Part shown: one piece after another, positions 1-6,167 of the stretch | Position numbering within the stretch: the stretch's first letter is position 1 | Layout: every line of letters begins with the position of its first letter | NCBI GenBank assembly: GCA_049591295.1 | Contig: JBAWEQ010000093.1 | Span: 1 to 6,623 of the forward strand | DNA length: 6,623 nt | Source: DTPS01 sp049591295 | GTDB lineage: Bacteria; Acidobacteriota; UBA4820; DSQY01 | Direction of reading: 5' to 3' | Notes under the pieces: generated by a model | Databases searched by the model: none | What the model saw: the letters and a program-made list of their open reading frames with translations, nothing else | What the model was told of the DNA's origin: nothing | Translations under genes and position numbers: made by a program

Positions 1-34
1 CGGACGGAGCGCGGCCACGCTGGCGCGGACGCGC

Positions 35-92
35 CCGGACCAGGCCCCCAGCGCCGCGCCAAAGGCGCGGCACAGACCCAGCCGTGGTCCGG
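35..92. other. Nested inverted repeats upstream of the gene run
   Basis: The inner hairpin is perfect: GCCGCGCC (53-60), loop AAA, GGCGCGGC (64-71). Around it lie two complementary 8-base arms, CCGGACCA (35-42) and TGGTCCGG (85-92). No T-run follows, so this is not a textbook intrinsic terminator, although it could end a transcript entering from the left. In DNA this rich in G and C, some such pairing is expected by chance. No convincing reading frame was found in 1-110 on either strand, so the stretch is left unassigned. Confidence 0.3.
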
Positions 93-112
93 AGCCGGCA
101 CAGCGGTCTATT

Positions 113-146
113 TTGGACAAGCATGTCGCGCCGTATAGTGTAGAAT
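113..146 (+). promoter_or_regulatory. Putative sigma-70-type promoter region
   Basis: A conspicuous AT-rich island in very GC-rich surroundings lies 46 bases before the first gene. TTGGAC (113-118) resembles a -35 box. TATAGT (134-139) or the overlapping TAGTGT (136-141) could serve as -10, at spacings of 15 or 17 bases. TAGAAT (141-146) is another candidate. The hexamers are only approximate, so the call rests mainly on composition and position. If real, it would drive the exported-protein gene and the coupled genes behind it. Confidence 0.4.
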
Positions 147-176
147 CATTGGAGACATGGCGTCGGGCGTGCGCCC

Positions 177-184
177 GAGGGAGG
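177..184 (+). promoter_or_regulatory. Ribosome binding site of the first gene
   Basis: GAGGGAGG ends seven bases before the ATG at 192. It is a strong purine-rich Shine-Dalgarno match at normal spacing and supports that ATG rather than any in-frame alternative. Confidence 0.6.
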
Positions 185-191
185 GTGAGCG

Positions 192-818
192 ATGGCGAAA
201 CGGCACGTGCTCCTGGCTCTGGTGCTGGCGGCGTTCCTCGTCCCCCTCTGGGCCTCGCAGACGGTTCAGGTTCTCCAGGATCTGAAGCCCGAGGCGAAGA
301 AGAAGCTCCCCGCGGGCTACAGCATCGAGGGCATCACCTACAGCTTCCAGAACAAGGGCCTCAGCATCAGCGCCACCCCCCTGACCCCGCTGGCGCGGGA
401 GGCCTACTACGCCAAGCTGGGGCTCAAGGACCCCTTCGCCGACGCCACACCCGCGGCGGGGTACATCTTCTTCCTGATCCGCATCGAGAACCGCCAGAAA
501 ACGGACATGCTCTACTTCTCGCCGGGGGCGGTGATGTTCGGGGACATGAACCCCATCGACGAGATCGCCATGTACCAGCTCTTCTACCGTCTGCCCGAGG
601 CCAGCGCCAAGCTCGACGCGGCCGGGAGGAGCTTCTTCCTGCGCGACCTGCACCTGCCGCCCGGCCTGTGGATCGAGCGGCTCATGGTCTTCCAGTACGA
701 CGACCCCTACCCCACCAAGAAGATCAACCTCGCGCTCACGAGCATCCTGCTGGGCGGGGAGGGGCTGGACGTGGATTTTCCCTTCATCGCGAAATTCAAG
801 AAGGAGAAGGTGGAATGA
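192..818 (+). CDS. Exported protein of unknown function
   Basis: This 208-residue protein is not one I recognise. Residues 1-22 look like a Sec signal peptide: positive start (MAKRH), hydrophobic core (VLLALVLAAFLV), and a likely cleavage near the alanine and serine of PLWAS. The mature protein has no cysteine, so it is not a lipoprotein and has no disulphides; it has no second membrane helix and is presumably periplasmic or secreted. The stretch around residues 90-115 (YIFFLIRIENRQKTDMLYF) reads like the beta-strand core of an extracellular Ig-like or telokin-like fold (pattern: strand, Asn, polar turn, strand), but that is inference. The C-terminus is lysine-rich. The start is supported by a good ribosome binding site. 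Its stop overlaps the folD start (ATGA), which implies co-translation with folD, although no functional link is evident. Confidence 0.85.
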   Translation: MAKRHVLLALVLAAFLVPLWASQTVQVLQDLKPEAKKKLPAGYSIEGITYSFQNKGLSISATPLTPLAREAYYAKLGLKDPFADATPAAGYIFFLIRIENRQKTDMLYFSPGAVMFGDMNPIDEIAMYQLFYRLPEASAKLDAAGRSFFLRDLHLPPGLWIERLMVFQYDDPYPTKKINLALTSILLGGEGLDVDFPFIAKFKKEKVE

Positions 819-1738
819 CGGCCCAGATCCTGGACGGAAAGCGTATCGGCGCCCAGATCCGAGAAGAGGTGGCCGCCGGCGTCGAGCTCCTTCGGGGCCG
901 AGGCCTGCGTCCTCCCGGCCTGGCGGCGGTTCTCGTGGGCGAGAACCCCGCGAGCCGGGTCTACGTGGCCTCCAAGGTGAAGGCCTGCGCCGAGGCGGGG
1001 GTCTTCTCCGAGAAGATCGAGATGCCGCAGAGCAGCACCACGGCACAGGTTCTGGCCTGCGTCGAGGCGCTCAACCACCGGGAGGATATCGACGGCATCC
1101 TCGTCCAGCTCCCGCTCCCGCCCCAGGTGGACGAGGGCGCGGTGCTCAGCCTCATCGACCCGGCCAAGGACGTGGACGGCTTCCACCCCGTCAACGTGGG
1201 GCGGCTCGTGCTGGGTCAGCCGGCCTTCGAGCCCTGCACCCCCGCCGGCATCATGCAGATGCTCAAGCGCTCGGGCGTGACGCTGAAGGGCAAGCGCGCG
1301 GTGGTGGTGGGCCGCTCTCACATCGTCGGCAAGCCCATGGCCCTGCTCCTCCTTCGCGAGCACGCCACGGTCACCATCTGCCATTCCCGCACCCAGGACC
1401 TCCCCGGCGTCTGCCGAGAGGGCGACGTCCTCGTGGCCGCCATCGGGAAGGCCACCCTCATCACGCACGAGTTCATCAAGCCCGGGGCCGTGGTGGTGGA
1501 CGTGGGCATGAACCGCATCACCGACCCCGCGGAGGCCGCGCGGGCCTTCGGCGGGGACGAGGCGCGGATCCGGCAGGTGCGGGAGAAGGGCTCCACGCTG
1601 GTGGGCGACGTGCTCCCCACGGCCATGTGGGAGCTGGCCTCACTCTACACGCCCGTGCCGGGCGGCGTGGGCCCCCTCACCATCGCCATGCTGCTCTCCA
1701 ACACCCTGAAATCGGCCAAGATCCGACTCGGCGCGTGA
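815..1738 (+). CDS. folD: Bifunctional methylene-THF dehydrogenase / methenyl-THF cyclohydrolase FolD
   Basis: FolD interconverts 5,10-methylene-, 5,10-methenyl- and 10-formyl-tetrahydrofolate in the cytoplasm, using NADP(H), and supplies one-carbon units for purine, formyl-Met and thymidylate synthesis. The 307-residue product carries the family signatures: the YVASKVKAC segment with Tyr50 and catalytic Lys54, VQLPLP (97-102), the KDVDG loop (118-122) with Asp121, the nucleotide-binding GRSHIVGKP motif (166-174), VVDVGMNR (227-234), and C-terminal PVPGGVGPLT (280-289). It is slightly longer than the usual 280-300 residues because of an extra segment at about 235-258, between GMNR and GDV. 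The ATG overlaps the previous stop; AAGGAG (801-806) sits eight bases upstream. An open frame continues upstream of this ATG, but it overlaps the preceding gene and lacks FolD similarity, so the start at 815 is preferred. Confidence 0.97.
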   Translation: MTAQILDGKRIGAQIREEVAAGVELLRGRGLRPPGLAAVLVGENPASRVYVASKVKACAEAGVFSEKIEMPQSSTTAQVLACVEALNHREDIDGILVQLPLPPQVDEGAVLSLIDPAKDVDGFHPVNVGRLVLGQPAFEPCTPAGIMQMLKRSGVTLKGKRAVVVGRSHIVGKPMALLLLREHATVTICHSRTQDLPGVCREGDVLVAAIGKATLITHEFIKPGAVVVDVGMNRITDPAEAARAFGGDEARIRQVREKGSTLVGDVLPTAMWELASLYTPVPGGVGPLTIAMLLSNTLKSAKIRLGA

Positions 1739-1846
1739 GGTATCCCCCTTGACGGCCTCCCGTGTTCACCGGCACCCAGGCTCCCCAGCCCGGCCGCCCG
1801 CGGCCTGGGCGATCCCGGGGGTTCGTCCGGCGGACGGGGCGCGCTG
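1739..1846 (+). other. folD-coaE gap with alternative stem-loops
   Basis: This is the only sizeable gap in the gene run (108 bases). It can fold as CCCAGGC (1775-1781) with GCCTGGG (1803-1809), or as the tighter GGCCG (1792-1796), loop CCCG, CGGCC (1801-1805); the two compete for the same bases. No T-run follows and no clear promoter hexamers are visible. It may be a processing or attenuation point, or simply GC-rich spacer. Confidence 0.25.
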
Positions 1847-2461
1847 ATGCTCCACATCGGCCTGACGGGCGGCATCGGATCGGGCAAGAGCACCGTGGCG
1901 CGGCTCTTCGGCGAGTTCGGCGCCGTGCTGCTGGACGCGGACCAACTGGTCCGCGATCTGCTCGGCCCGGACCGGGAATCCGCCGCGGCGGTGGGGGCGG
2001 CCTTCGGTCCCGCCGTTCTGGCCGCCGACGGCTCCGTGAACCGGAAGGCCCTCGCCGCGCTCGTCTTCTCCGACGAGCAGGCGCGCCGCCGGCTGGAAGC
2101 GATCCTCCATCCCCGCATTCTCGCCACGCGGCGCGAGATCCTCGACGAGATCCGCGCCCGGCGGGGCGAGCAGACCGTGGTCGTGACGGAGGCGGCCCTC
2201 ATCTTCGAGGCCGGGACCCGCGGCGAGTTCGACGAGGTGGTGCTCGTGACGGCCCCCGAAGCGCTCCGCCGGGAGCGCCTGGAGGCGGCGGGCTGGGACC
2301 CCGAAGAGGTCCGGCGCCGCATGGGGGCCCAGTGGCCGGATTCGCGCAAGCTCCCGCTGGCCGATCACGTGGTGGACAACGGGGGGAGCCCGGCCGCCAC
2401 GCGCGCCCAGGCCGAACGGCTATGGCGGCTCTTCCAGGAGAAGCTCCATGCTGCCCAATGA
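1847..2461 (+). CDS. coaE: Dephospho-CoA kinase CoaE
   Basis: CoaE phosphorylates the 3'-hydroxyl of the ribose in dephospho-CoA with ATP, the last step of coenzyme A synthesis, in the cytoplasm. The 204-residue length is normal. The P-loop GGIGSGKST is at residues 8-16 with Lys14 and Ser15. The LLDADQLVRDL segment (28-38) contains the conserved DAD carboxylates that bind substrate and metal. ILHPR (86-90) matches the family His-Pro element; the family PLLFE motif appears as AALIFEAG (116-123). The lid and C-terminal region, with QWPDSRKLPLADHVVDNGG (162-180), follows the family pattern. The ribosome binding site is weak (GGGG at 1836-1839), and the ATG is the only start that puts the P-loop at its usual N-terminal place. 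The 3' end overlaps the next gene by 14 bases. Confidence 0.96.
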   Translation: MLHIGLTGGIGSGKSTVARLFGEFGAVLLDADQLVRDLLGPDRESAAAVGAAFGPAVLAADGSVNRKALAALVFSDEQARRRLEAILHPRILATRREILDEIRARRGEQTVVVTEAALIFEAGTRGEFDEVVLVTAPEALRRERLEAAGWDPEEVRRRMGAQWPDSRKLPLADHVVDNGGSPAATRAQAERLWRLFQEKLHAAQ

Positions 2462-3821
2462 ATCCCTCGCCGCGGACCTGCTCCGGGAGCTGACCTCCTC
2501 GGGCGCCGGCTACGCCGACCTCTTCGCCCAGCGGAGCCACTTCCGGCGGATCGTCCGCGAAGGGGGCCGGAGCCGCACCCTGTCGGCCGGGGAGGAGGCG
2601 GGGGCGGGCCTGCGGATCCGCGCGGGAGGGCGCACCCTCTTCGCGGCCGTTTCGAGCCTGGAGCCCGATCGCCTCCTCGCCCAGGCGAAGGCGCTCGCCG
2701 CCGAGGCGGGGGGCGCCGGAGGGTCGCGGTGCGAGCCCTTCCGGCCGCAGGGTGAGGGCGACGGCGAGGCGTGCATGGACCCCGAACGGGCCCAGGCCCT
2801 CCTTCTGGAGGGAGAGAGCGAGCTGGCGGCCGCCGGCTGCCCCGAGGAGCGCTCCTCGTCCATCCTGAGCCTCTCCGACGGCCTCAGCGTGGTGGCCAAC
2901 TCCCGCGGCGGATTCTGCCGCGAGCGCCGGGCCAACCTGACCCTCTACCAGCAGGCCACCGTGCTGGAAGGAGGGCGCGGCGCCTGTGCCGCCCAGGTGG
3001 TCAGCGGCCCCGGGACGCTGGGCGCAGACCCCGCCGGAACCGTCCGCAGGGCCGCCCGGGAGGCCCTTCAAACGGCCCGCCACCGGCTCGCCGCCGTTCC
3101 GGCCCCCCGGGGGAGCTTCCCCGTCGTTCTGGGCCCCAGGGCGGCGGGCCTCTTCCTCCACGAGGCCGTGGGCCACGCCTTCGAGGGCGACTTCGTGGCG
3201 AACGGCGCCTCCCCCTTCTCGCACAGGCTCGGGGAGCGCGTCGCCGGCGCCCCGCTGGAGCTCTGGGACGACGGGACGGTCGAGGGGGGCTGCGGCACGG
3301 CCCACTGCGATGACGAGGGCACCGCCACCGGGCGCGCCTCCCTCCTGCGCGAGGGGCGCCTGGCGGGCTACCTGCTGGATCTCGCCTCCGCCGAGGCTCT
3401 CTCCCTCGCCCCCACGGGCCACGGGCGCCGCGAATCCTACCGGCACCCGCCGCTGCCGCGCCAGCGCAACCTCTCGGCCGCCCCGGGCTCCCTGCCCACC
3501 GACGCCCTGGCGGAGGAGGTGGAGTTCGGCCTGCTGGTCCTCCAGATGGGCGGGGGGTGGGCGGACATCCCGGGCGGGGACTTCGCCTTCCGGGTGACCG
3601 AGGCATTTCTCATCCGCGACGGGAAGAGAGGCGAACCGATCAGGGGGGCCCTGCTGTGCGGCAACGGGCCGCGCGCGCTCCTGGCCCTCAAGGCCATAGG
3701 ATCGGAGACGGGAGCGGGGGCGGGGACGTGCCTGAAGCTGGACCAGAGCGTGCCCGTCAGCGACCGGGCGCCGGCGCTCCTGCTGGAGAGCCTTGAGGTG
3801 ACGGCGGAGGAAGAACCTTGA
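2448..3821 (+). CDS. tldD: TldD-family zinc metalloprotease
   Basis: TldD is the catalytic half of the cytoplasmic TldD/TldE protease, which in Escherichia coli degrades unfolded peptides and matures peptides such as microcin B17. The 457-residue protein is a little shorter than E. coli TldD (481). Residues 20-85 (YADLFAQRS... onward) match the family N-terminal domain. The zinc motif is HEAVGH (238-243), giving His238, Glu239 and His243, followed by EGDF. The third ligand is plausibly Cys428 in GTCLKLDQSVPV, which aligns with the C-terminal cysteine of TldD. DDEGT (288-292), GRRESY (326-331), GGGWADI (368-374) and EAFLI (385-389) are also family landmarks. HEXXXH and the cysteine make this the catalytic TldD type, not TldE/PmbA. 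No TldE partner lies in the window. AGGAG (2436-2440) sits seven bases before the ATG, inside the end of coaE, suggesting translational coupling. Confidence 0.93.
   Translation: MLPNESLAADLLRELTSSGAGYADLFAQRSHFRRIVREGGRSRTLSAGEEAGAGLRIRAGGRTLFAAVSSLEPDRLLAQAKALAAEAGGAGGSRCEPFRPQGEGDGEACMDPERAQALLLEGESELAAAGCPEERSSSILSLSDGLSVVANSRGGFCRERRANLTLYQQATVLEGGRGACAAQVVSGPGTLGADPAGTVRRAAREALQTARHRLAAVPAPRGSFPVVLGPRAAGLFLHEAVGHAFEGDFVANGASPFSHRLGERVAGAPLELWDDGTVEGGCGTAHCDDEGTATGRASLLREGRLAGYLLDLASAEALSLAPTGHGRRESYRHPPLPRQRNLSAAPGSLPTDALAEEVEFGLLVLQMGGGWADIPGGDFAFRVTEAFLIRDGKRGEPIRGALLCGNGPRALLALKAIGSETGAGAGTCLKLDQSVPVSDRAPALLLESLEVTAEEEP
3806..3820 (+). promoter_or_regulatory. Ribosome binding site and TTG start of the regulator
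   Basis: GGAGG (3806-3810) lies seven bases before TTG (3818-3820), which overlaps the tldD stop as TTGA. The first in-frame ATG (3833) is 22 bases from this site and has no closer one, so TTG is the better start. A TTG coupled to an upstream stop usually gives modest expression; that part is inference. Confidence 0.6.
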
Positions 3822-5149
3822 GCACGGCCCTCATGATCGTCCGGAGCACGGAAGATTTCGACGTCCTGAAGGCGGCCCTGCCCCCGGAGTGGCACGTGGA
3901 GGCGGTGGGCTCCGCCGACCTGGCCCTCGAACGCCTGAGGGCGGGAGGCGTGGCGCTGCTCGTGATGGACGTCGAGGAGGCGGTGAAGCCCCCCGAGGCC
4001 GCGCTTCCCGAGTTCAAGACCCTGGCCCCGTGGGCGCCCATCGTCTGCCTCCTCCCCGAGGCGCAGCGGCCGAGCATCCCCTCCCTGCTCGCCCTGGGCG
4101 CCACCGACGTCCTCCTCAAGCCCATCCTCCCCGCCGAGGCGAACGCGCGCTTCCAGGGCGCGCTGGCCCGCTTCCCCAACCAGCCCTCCACCCCGCTCAC
4201 CAAGGCCGAGGAGGCCGTGCTGCTGGGCCCCTCCCCCGCCATGGCGGGCATCCGCGAGCAGATCGTCATCGTGGCCCCCACCGAGATCCCCGTCCTCATC
4301 CTGGGCGAATCGGGCACGGGCCGCGGCGTCATCGCGCGCCAGGTCCACTACCAGAGCGCCCGCGCCAAGGCCCCCTTCGTGGTGGTGAACTGCCAGGGGG
4401 TGCCCGAACCGGCCCTGGAGGCGGAGACCTTCGGCCAGGCGGGAGAGGGCGGTCCGCCTGCCGCCCACAGTCACTTCGAGGAGGCCGACGGAGGCAGCCT
4501 CTTCTTCGACGAGGTGGCCGACTTCTCGCCCGCCTTCCAAGCCAAGCTTCTCAAGATCATGGGGGAGCGCAGCTACGCCAGACTCGGCGAAGAGGCTCCC
4601 CGGCTCGCCAACGTCCGCTTCCTCTTCGCCTCCTCCCGGGACCTCGCCGCCGAGCTCGCCTCCAAGCGCCTGCGCGAGGACTTCTACTACCGCATCCAGA
4701 CCTTCCCCCTCACCGTGCCGCCCCTGCGGGAGCGCACCGAGGACATCCCGGTCCTCGCCCGGGCCTTCCTCCAGAGCTACTGCCGGGAGATCGCCAAGCC
4801 CTTCGATGCCATCGAGGAGGAGGCCCTGGAGTGCCTCCTCTGGTACCCCTGGCCCGGCAACGTCCGCGAGCTCCAGACGCGCATGCGGTTCTGCACGCTC
4901 TACCTCACCTCCCCCACCCTGAGGCGCGACGATCTCCCCTTCGAGCTCCAGGGCCACACCGGGCGCGGCGTCGGCAGCTTCGCCCACGCCCGCGTCCAGT
5001 TCGAGCGCGAGTACCTCATCCGCCTCCTGCGCAAGCACAAGGGCAACATCAACCGCATGGCCAAGGAGTCCGGCAAACAGCGCGTCGAGATCTACCGCAT
5101 GCTCAAGCGCTACCGCCTCTCCGTCGAAAAGTTCCGCGGAAAGGCGTAG
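3818..5149 (+). CDS. Degenerate NtrC-like AAA+ transcription regulator
   Basis: The 443 residues have the order of a sigma-54-activating response regulator. Residues 1-118 are receiver-like: Asp51 and Lys101 (in LLKP) remain, but the N-terminal acidic pair is missing (IVRSTEDF) and the usual Thr/Ser strand reads CLLP. The AAA+ domain (about 130-370) has Walker A GESGTGRG (163-170) with Arg169 where Lys is expected, and an intact Walker B SLFFDEVAD (227-235) with Asp231 and Glu232. LREDFYYRIQTFPL, PPLRERTEDI and sensor II YPWPGNVREL (343-352) are conserved. The GAFTGA loop that contacts sigma-54 is absent; about 203-220 reads EAETFGQAGEGGPPAAHSHF. A Fis-type helix-turn-helix closes the protein (about 394-434). 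It probably binds DNA but does not remodel sigma-54 in the ordinary way; a sigma-70 role like that of TyrR or Rhodobacter NtrC is possible. The partner kinase and targets are unknown. Confidence 0.85.
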   Translation: MSTALMIVRSTEDFDVLKAALPPEWHVEAVGSADLALERLRAGGVALLVMDVEEAVKPPEAALPEFKTLAPWAPIVCLLPEAQRPSIPSLLALGATDVLLKPILPAEANARFQGALARFPNQPSTPLTKAEEAVLLGPSPAMAGIREQIVIVAPTEIPVLILGESGTGRGVIARQVHYQSARAKAPFVVVNCQGVPEPALEAETFGQAGEGGPPAAHSHFEEADGGSLFFDEVADFSPAFQAKLLKIMGERSYARLGEEAPRLANVRFLFASSRDLAAELASKRLREDFYYRIQTFPLTVPPLRERTEDIPVLARAFLQSYCREIAKPFDAIEEEALECLLWYPWPGNVRELQTRMRFCTLYLTSPTLRRDDLPFELQGHTGRGVGSFAHARVQFEREYLIRLLRKHKGNINRMAKESGKQRVEIYRMLKRYRLSVEKFRGKA

Positions 5150-5165
5150 GGCGCGAGGCGCGAAG

Positions 5166-5256
5166 GTGGGGCGGGCGCCCCCGCCCGCCGCTTCGAAGGC
5201 CCTCCCTCTTCCCCCCCGTGGGGCGGGCGCCCCCGCCCGCCGCTTCGAAGGCCCTC
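5166..5256. repeat. Perfect 39-base direct duplication with GC hairpins
   Basis: Positions 5166-5204 and 5218-5256 are identical over 39 bases (period 52). Each copy holds an all-GC hairpin, GGCGGGCG, loop CCCC, CGCCCGCC (5170-5189 and 5222-5241), then the palindrome CTTCGAAG. The first copy begins 17 bases after the regulator's stop, so it could end or stabilise that transcript, although there is no T-run. Confidence 0.8.
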
Positions 5257-5263
5257 TCTCTCC

Positions 5264-5394
5264 GTCATTCCCGCGAAAGCGGGAATCCAGAAAAGAAAGT
5301 GGATACCCTGTCACCCCCGCGCTCCTCTACCGCGTCACCCTCGCGTAAGCGGGGGTCCAGCCCGTCCCTGGATTCCCGCCTGCGCGGGAATGAC
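5264..5394. repeat. REP-like composite element I (paired ATTCCC hairpins)
   Basis: Two inverted copies of a 20-base palindrome flank about 85 bases. The left copy is ATTCCCGC, GAAA, GCGGGAAT (5267-5286); the right copy is ATTCCCGC, CTGC, GCGGGAAT (5372-5391). A third hairpin, ACCCTCGC, GTAA, GCGGGGGT (5337-5356), lies between them. The outer ends read GTCATTCC and GGAATGAC, so the whole element is an inverted repeat. The palindrome fits the ATTCCC-N8-GGGAAT pattern of neisserial dRS3-type repeats, and similar dispersed units occur in many proteobacteria. Its translations give the artefact peptides FPRKRESR and VIPAQAGIQ. Confidence 0.8.
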
Positions 5395-5449
5395 GAACAC
5401 ACGGCACGGCGCCAGCTCTTCATGCTCCGCGGCACGGCTTCTCCGTGCG

Positions 5450-5548
5450 GTCATCCTGGCAACCCCGTCGAAGGGCGGGGGCGTCCAGGACCGCTTCGCC
5501 TTCGGGTGAAGGACCGGATTCCGGCCTCCCTCCGGTCGCCGGAATGAC
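5450..5548. repeat. REP-like composite element II
   Basis: Three successive hairpins lie between ends GTCATCC and GGAATGAC, the same termini as element I. They are TCCTGG...CCAGGA (5454-5490) enclosing CCCCG/CGGGG; CTTCGCC, TTCG, GGTGAAG (5494-5511), a UUCG-tetraloop stem with one G-T pair; and ATTCCGGC...GCCGGAAT (5518-5545). It appears to be a diverged relative of element I. Mobility was not assessed; no target-site duplication is obvious. Confidence 0.6.
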
Positions 5549-5694
5549 GGCAAAGGGGGCAGGCGCTCTCCCACCCCGGCCGCGCGACAGGCGCCCCGGC
5601 TGCACCCCGGGCCACCGCAAGGCCACTCTCCACGCTACAGAGCTCCCGTGTCACGCGACTGTGAGCCTATGCGCGGTCGCTGCGTCCCCCCGAT

Positions 5695-6128
5695 TCAGCT
5701 CACGTGCTCGTTCGATCCTGTCGCGACGCCGGAAGAGCGTTCCCAAGTGCCTTCTCATCGTGTCGCGAGGCCGGATGGGCGCTCCCGAATGCCTTCTCAT
5801 CGTGTCGCGAGGCCGGATAGGCGTTCCCAAGTGCCTTCTCATCGTGTCGCGAGGCCGGATGAGCGCTCCCGAATGCCTTCTCATCGTGTCGCGAGGCCGG
5901 ATGAGCGCTCCCAAATGCCGTTCATCCGTGCCTCAATGCCGGATGAGCGTTCCCAAATGCCGTTCGTCCGTGCCTCAATGCCGGATCAGCGTTCCCAAAT
6001 GCCGTTCGTCCGTGCCTCAATGCCGGATGAGCGTTCCCAAACGCCGTTCGTCCGTGCCTCAATGCCGTAAGCCCGTCCACGAATGCCGTTTGTGCCTGTC
6101 GAAATGCCGGAAGGGCGTTCCCGAAGGG
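5695..6128. repeat. 42-base tandem repeat (about ten units, two subfamilies)
   Basis: Units start at 5737, 5779, 5821, 5863, 5905, 5947, 5989 and 6031, each exactly 42 bases apart. A degenerate unit precedes them (5695-5736); a worn unit (6071-6114) and a fragment (6115-6128) follow. Units 1-4 share CTTCTCATCGTGTCGCGAGG; units 5-8 instead carry CCGTTCGTCCGTGCCTCAAT. Units 1 and 3, and 2 and 4, are near-identical alternating pairs (84-base period). The second subfamily also shows a 21-base half-period, each half beginning ATGCCG. The period is a multiple of three, so several frames stay open on both strands, giving 14-residue peptide repeats. None has a convincing start, and unit-to-unit changes do not favour silent sites in one frame. 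It is most likely a non-coding minisatellite. Confidence 0.9.
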
Positions 6129-6167
6129 TAAGGTCCCATTCGTACCATCTGGAGCAGAGTGGTGGCG

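Noticed and set aside
1..110. Possible divergent gene start on the minus strand at the left edge
   Set aside because: Open frames exist, but none has a ribosome binding site or recognisable sequence, and the stretch is too short to judge.
113..814. Upstream in-frame extension of folD
   Set aside because: It overlaps the exported-protein gene in another frame, has no FolD similarity and an Arg/Pro/Gly-rich composition; the ATG at 815 has a good ribosome binding site.
108..1046. Minus-strand frame of 312 codons opposite the first gene and folD
   Set aside because: It is antisense to two well-supported genes and has no recognisable domain.
5170..5189. Intrinsic terminator after the regulator gene
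   Set aside because: The hairpin is strong but no T-run follows and it is part of a duplicated repeat unit; it is listed as a repeat instead.
3437..5314. Minus-strand open frame of 625 codons
   Set aside because: It lies antisense to the regulator and to tldD, is rich in Gly/Ala/Arg/Glu, and has no family motif. It is a typical shadow in high-GC coding DNA.
5166..5348. Small plus-strand frame containing SFPRKRESR
   Set aside because: This peptide is the known translation of dispersed ATTCCC palindromes, not a protein.
5445..6131. Plus-strand frame of 228 codons through the tandem repeat
   Set aside because: It has no ribosome binding site, starts inside a REP-like element, and is open because the repeat period is divisible by three; other frames are equally open.
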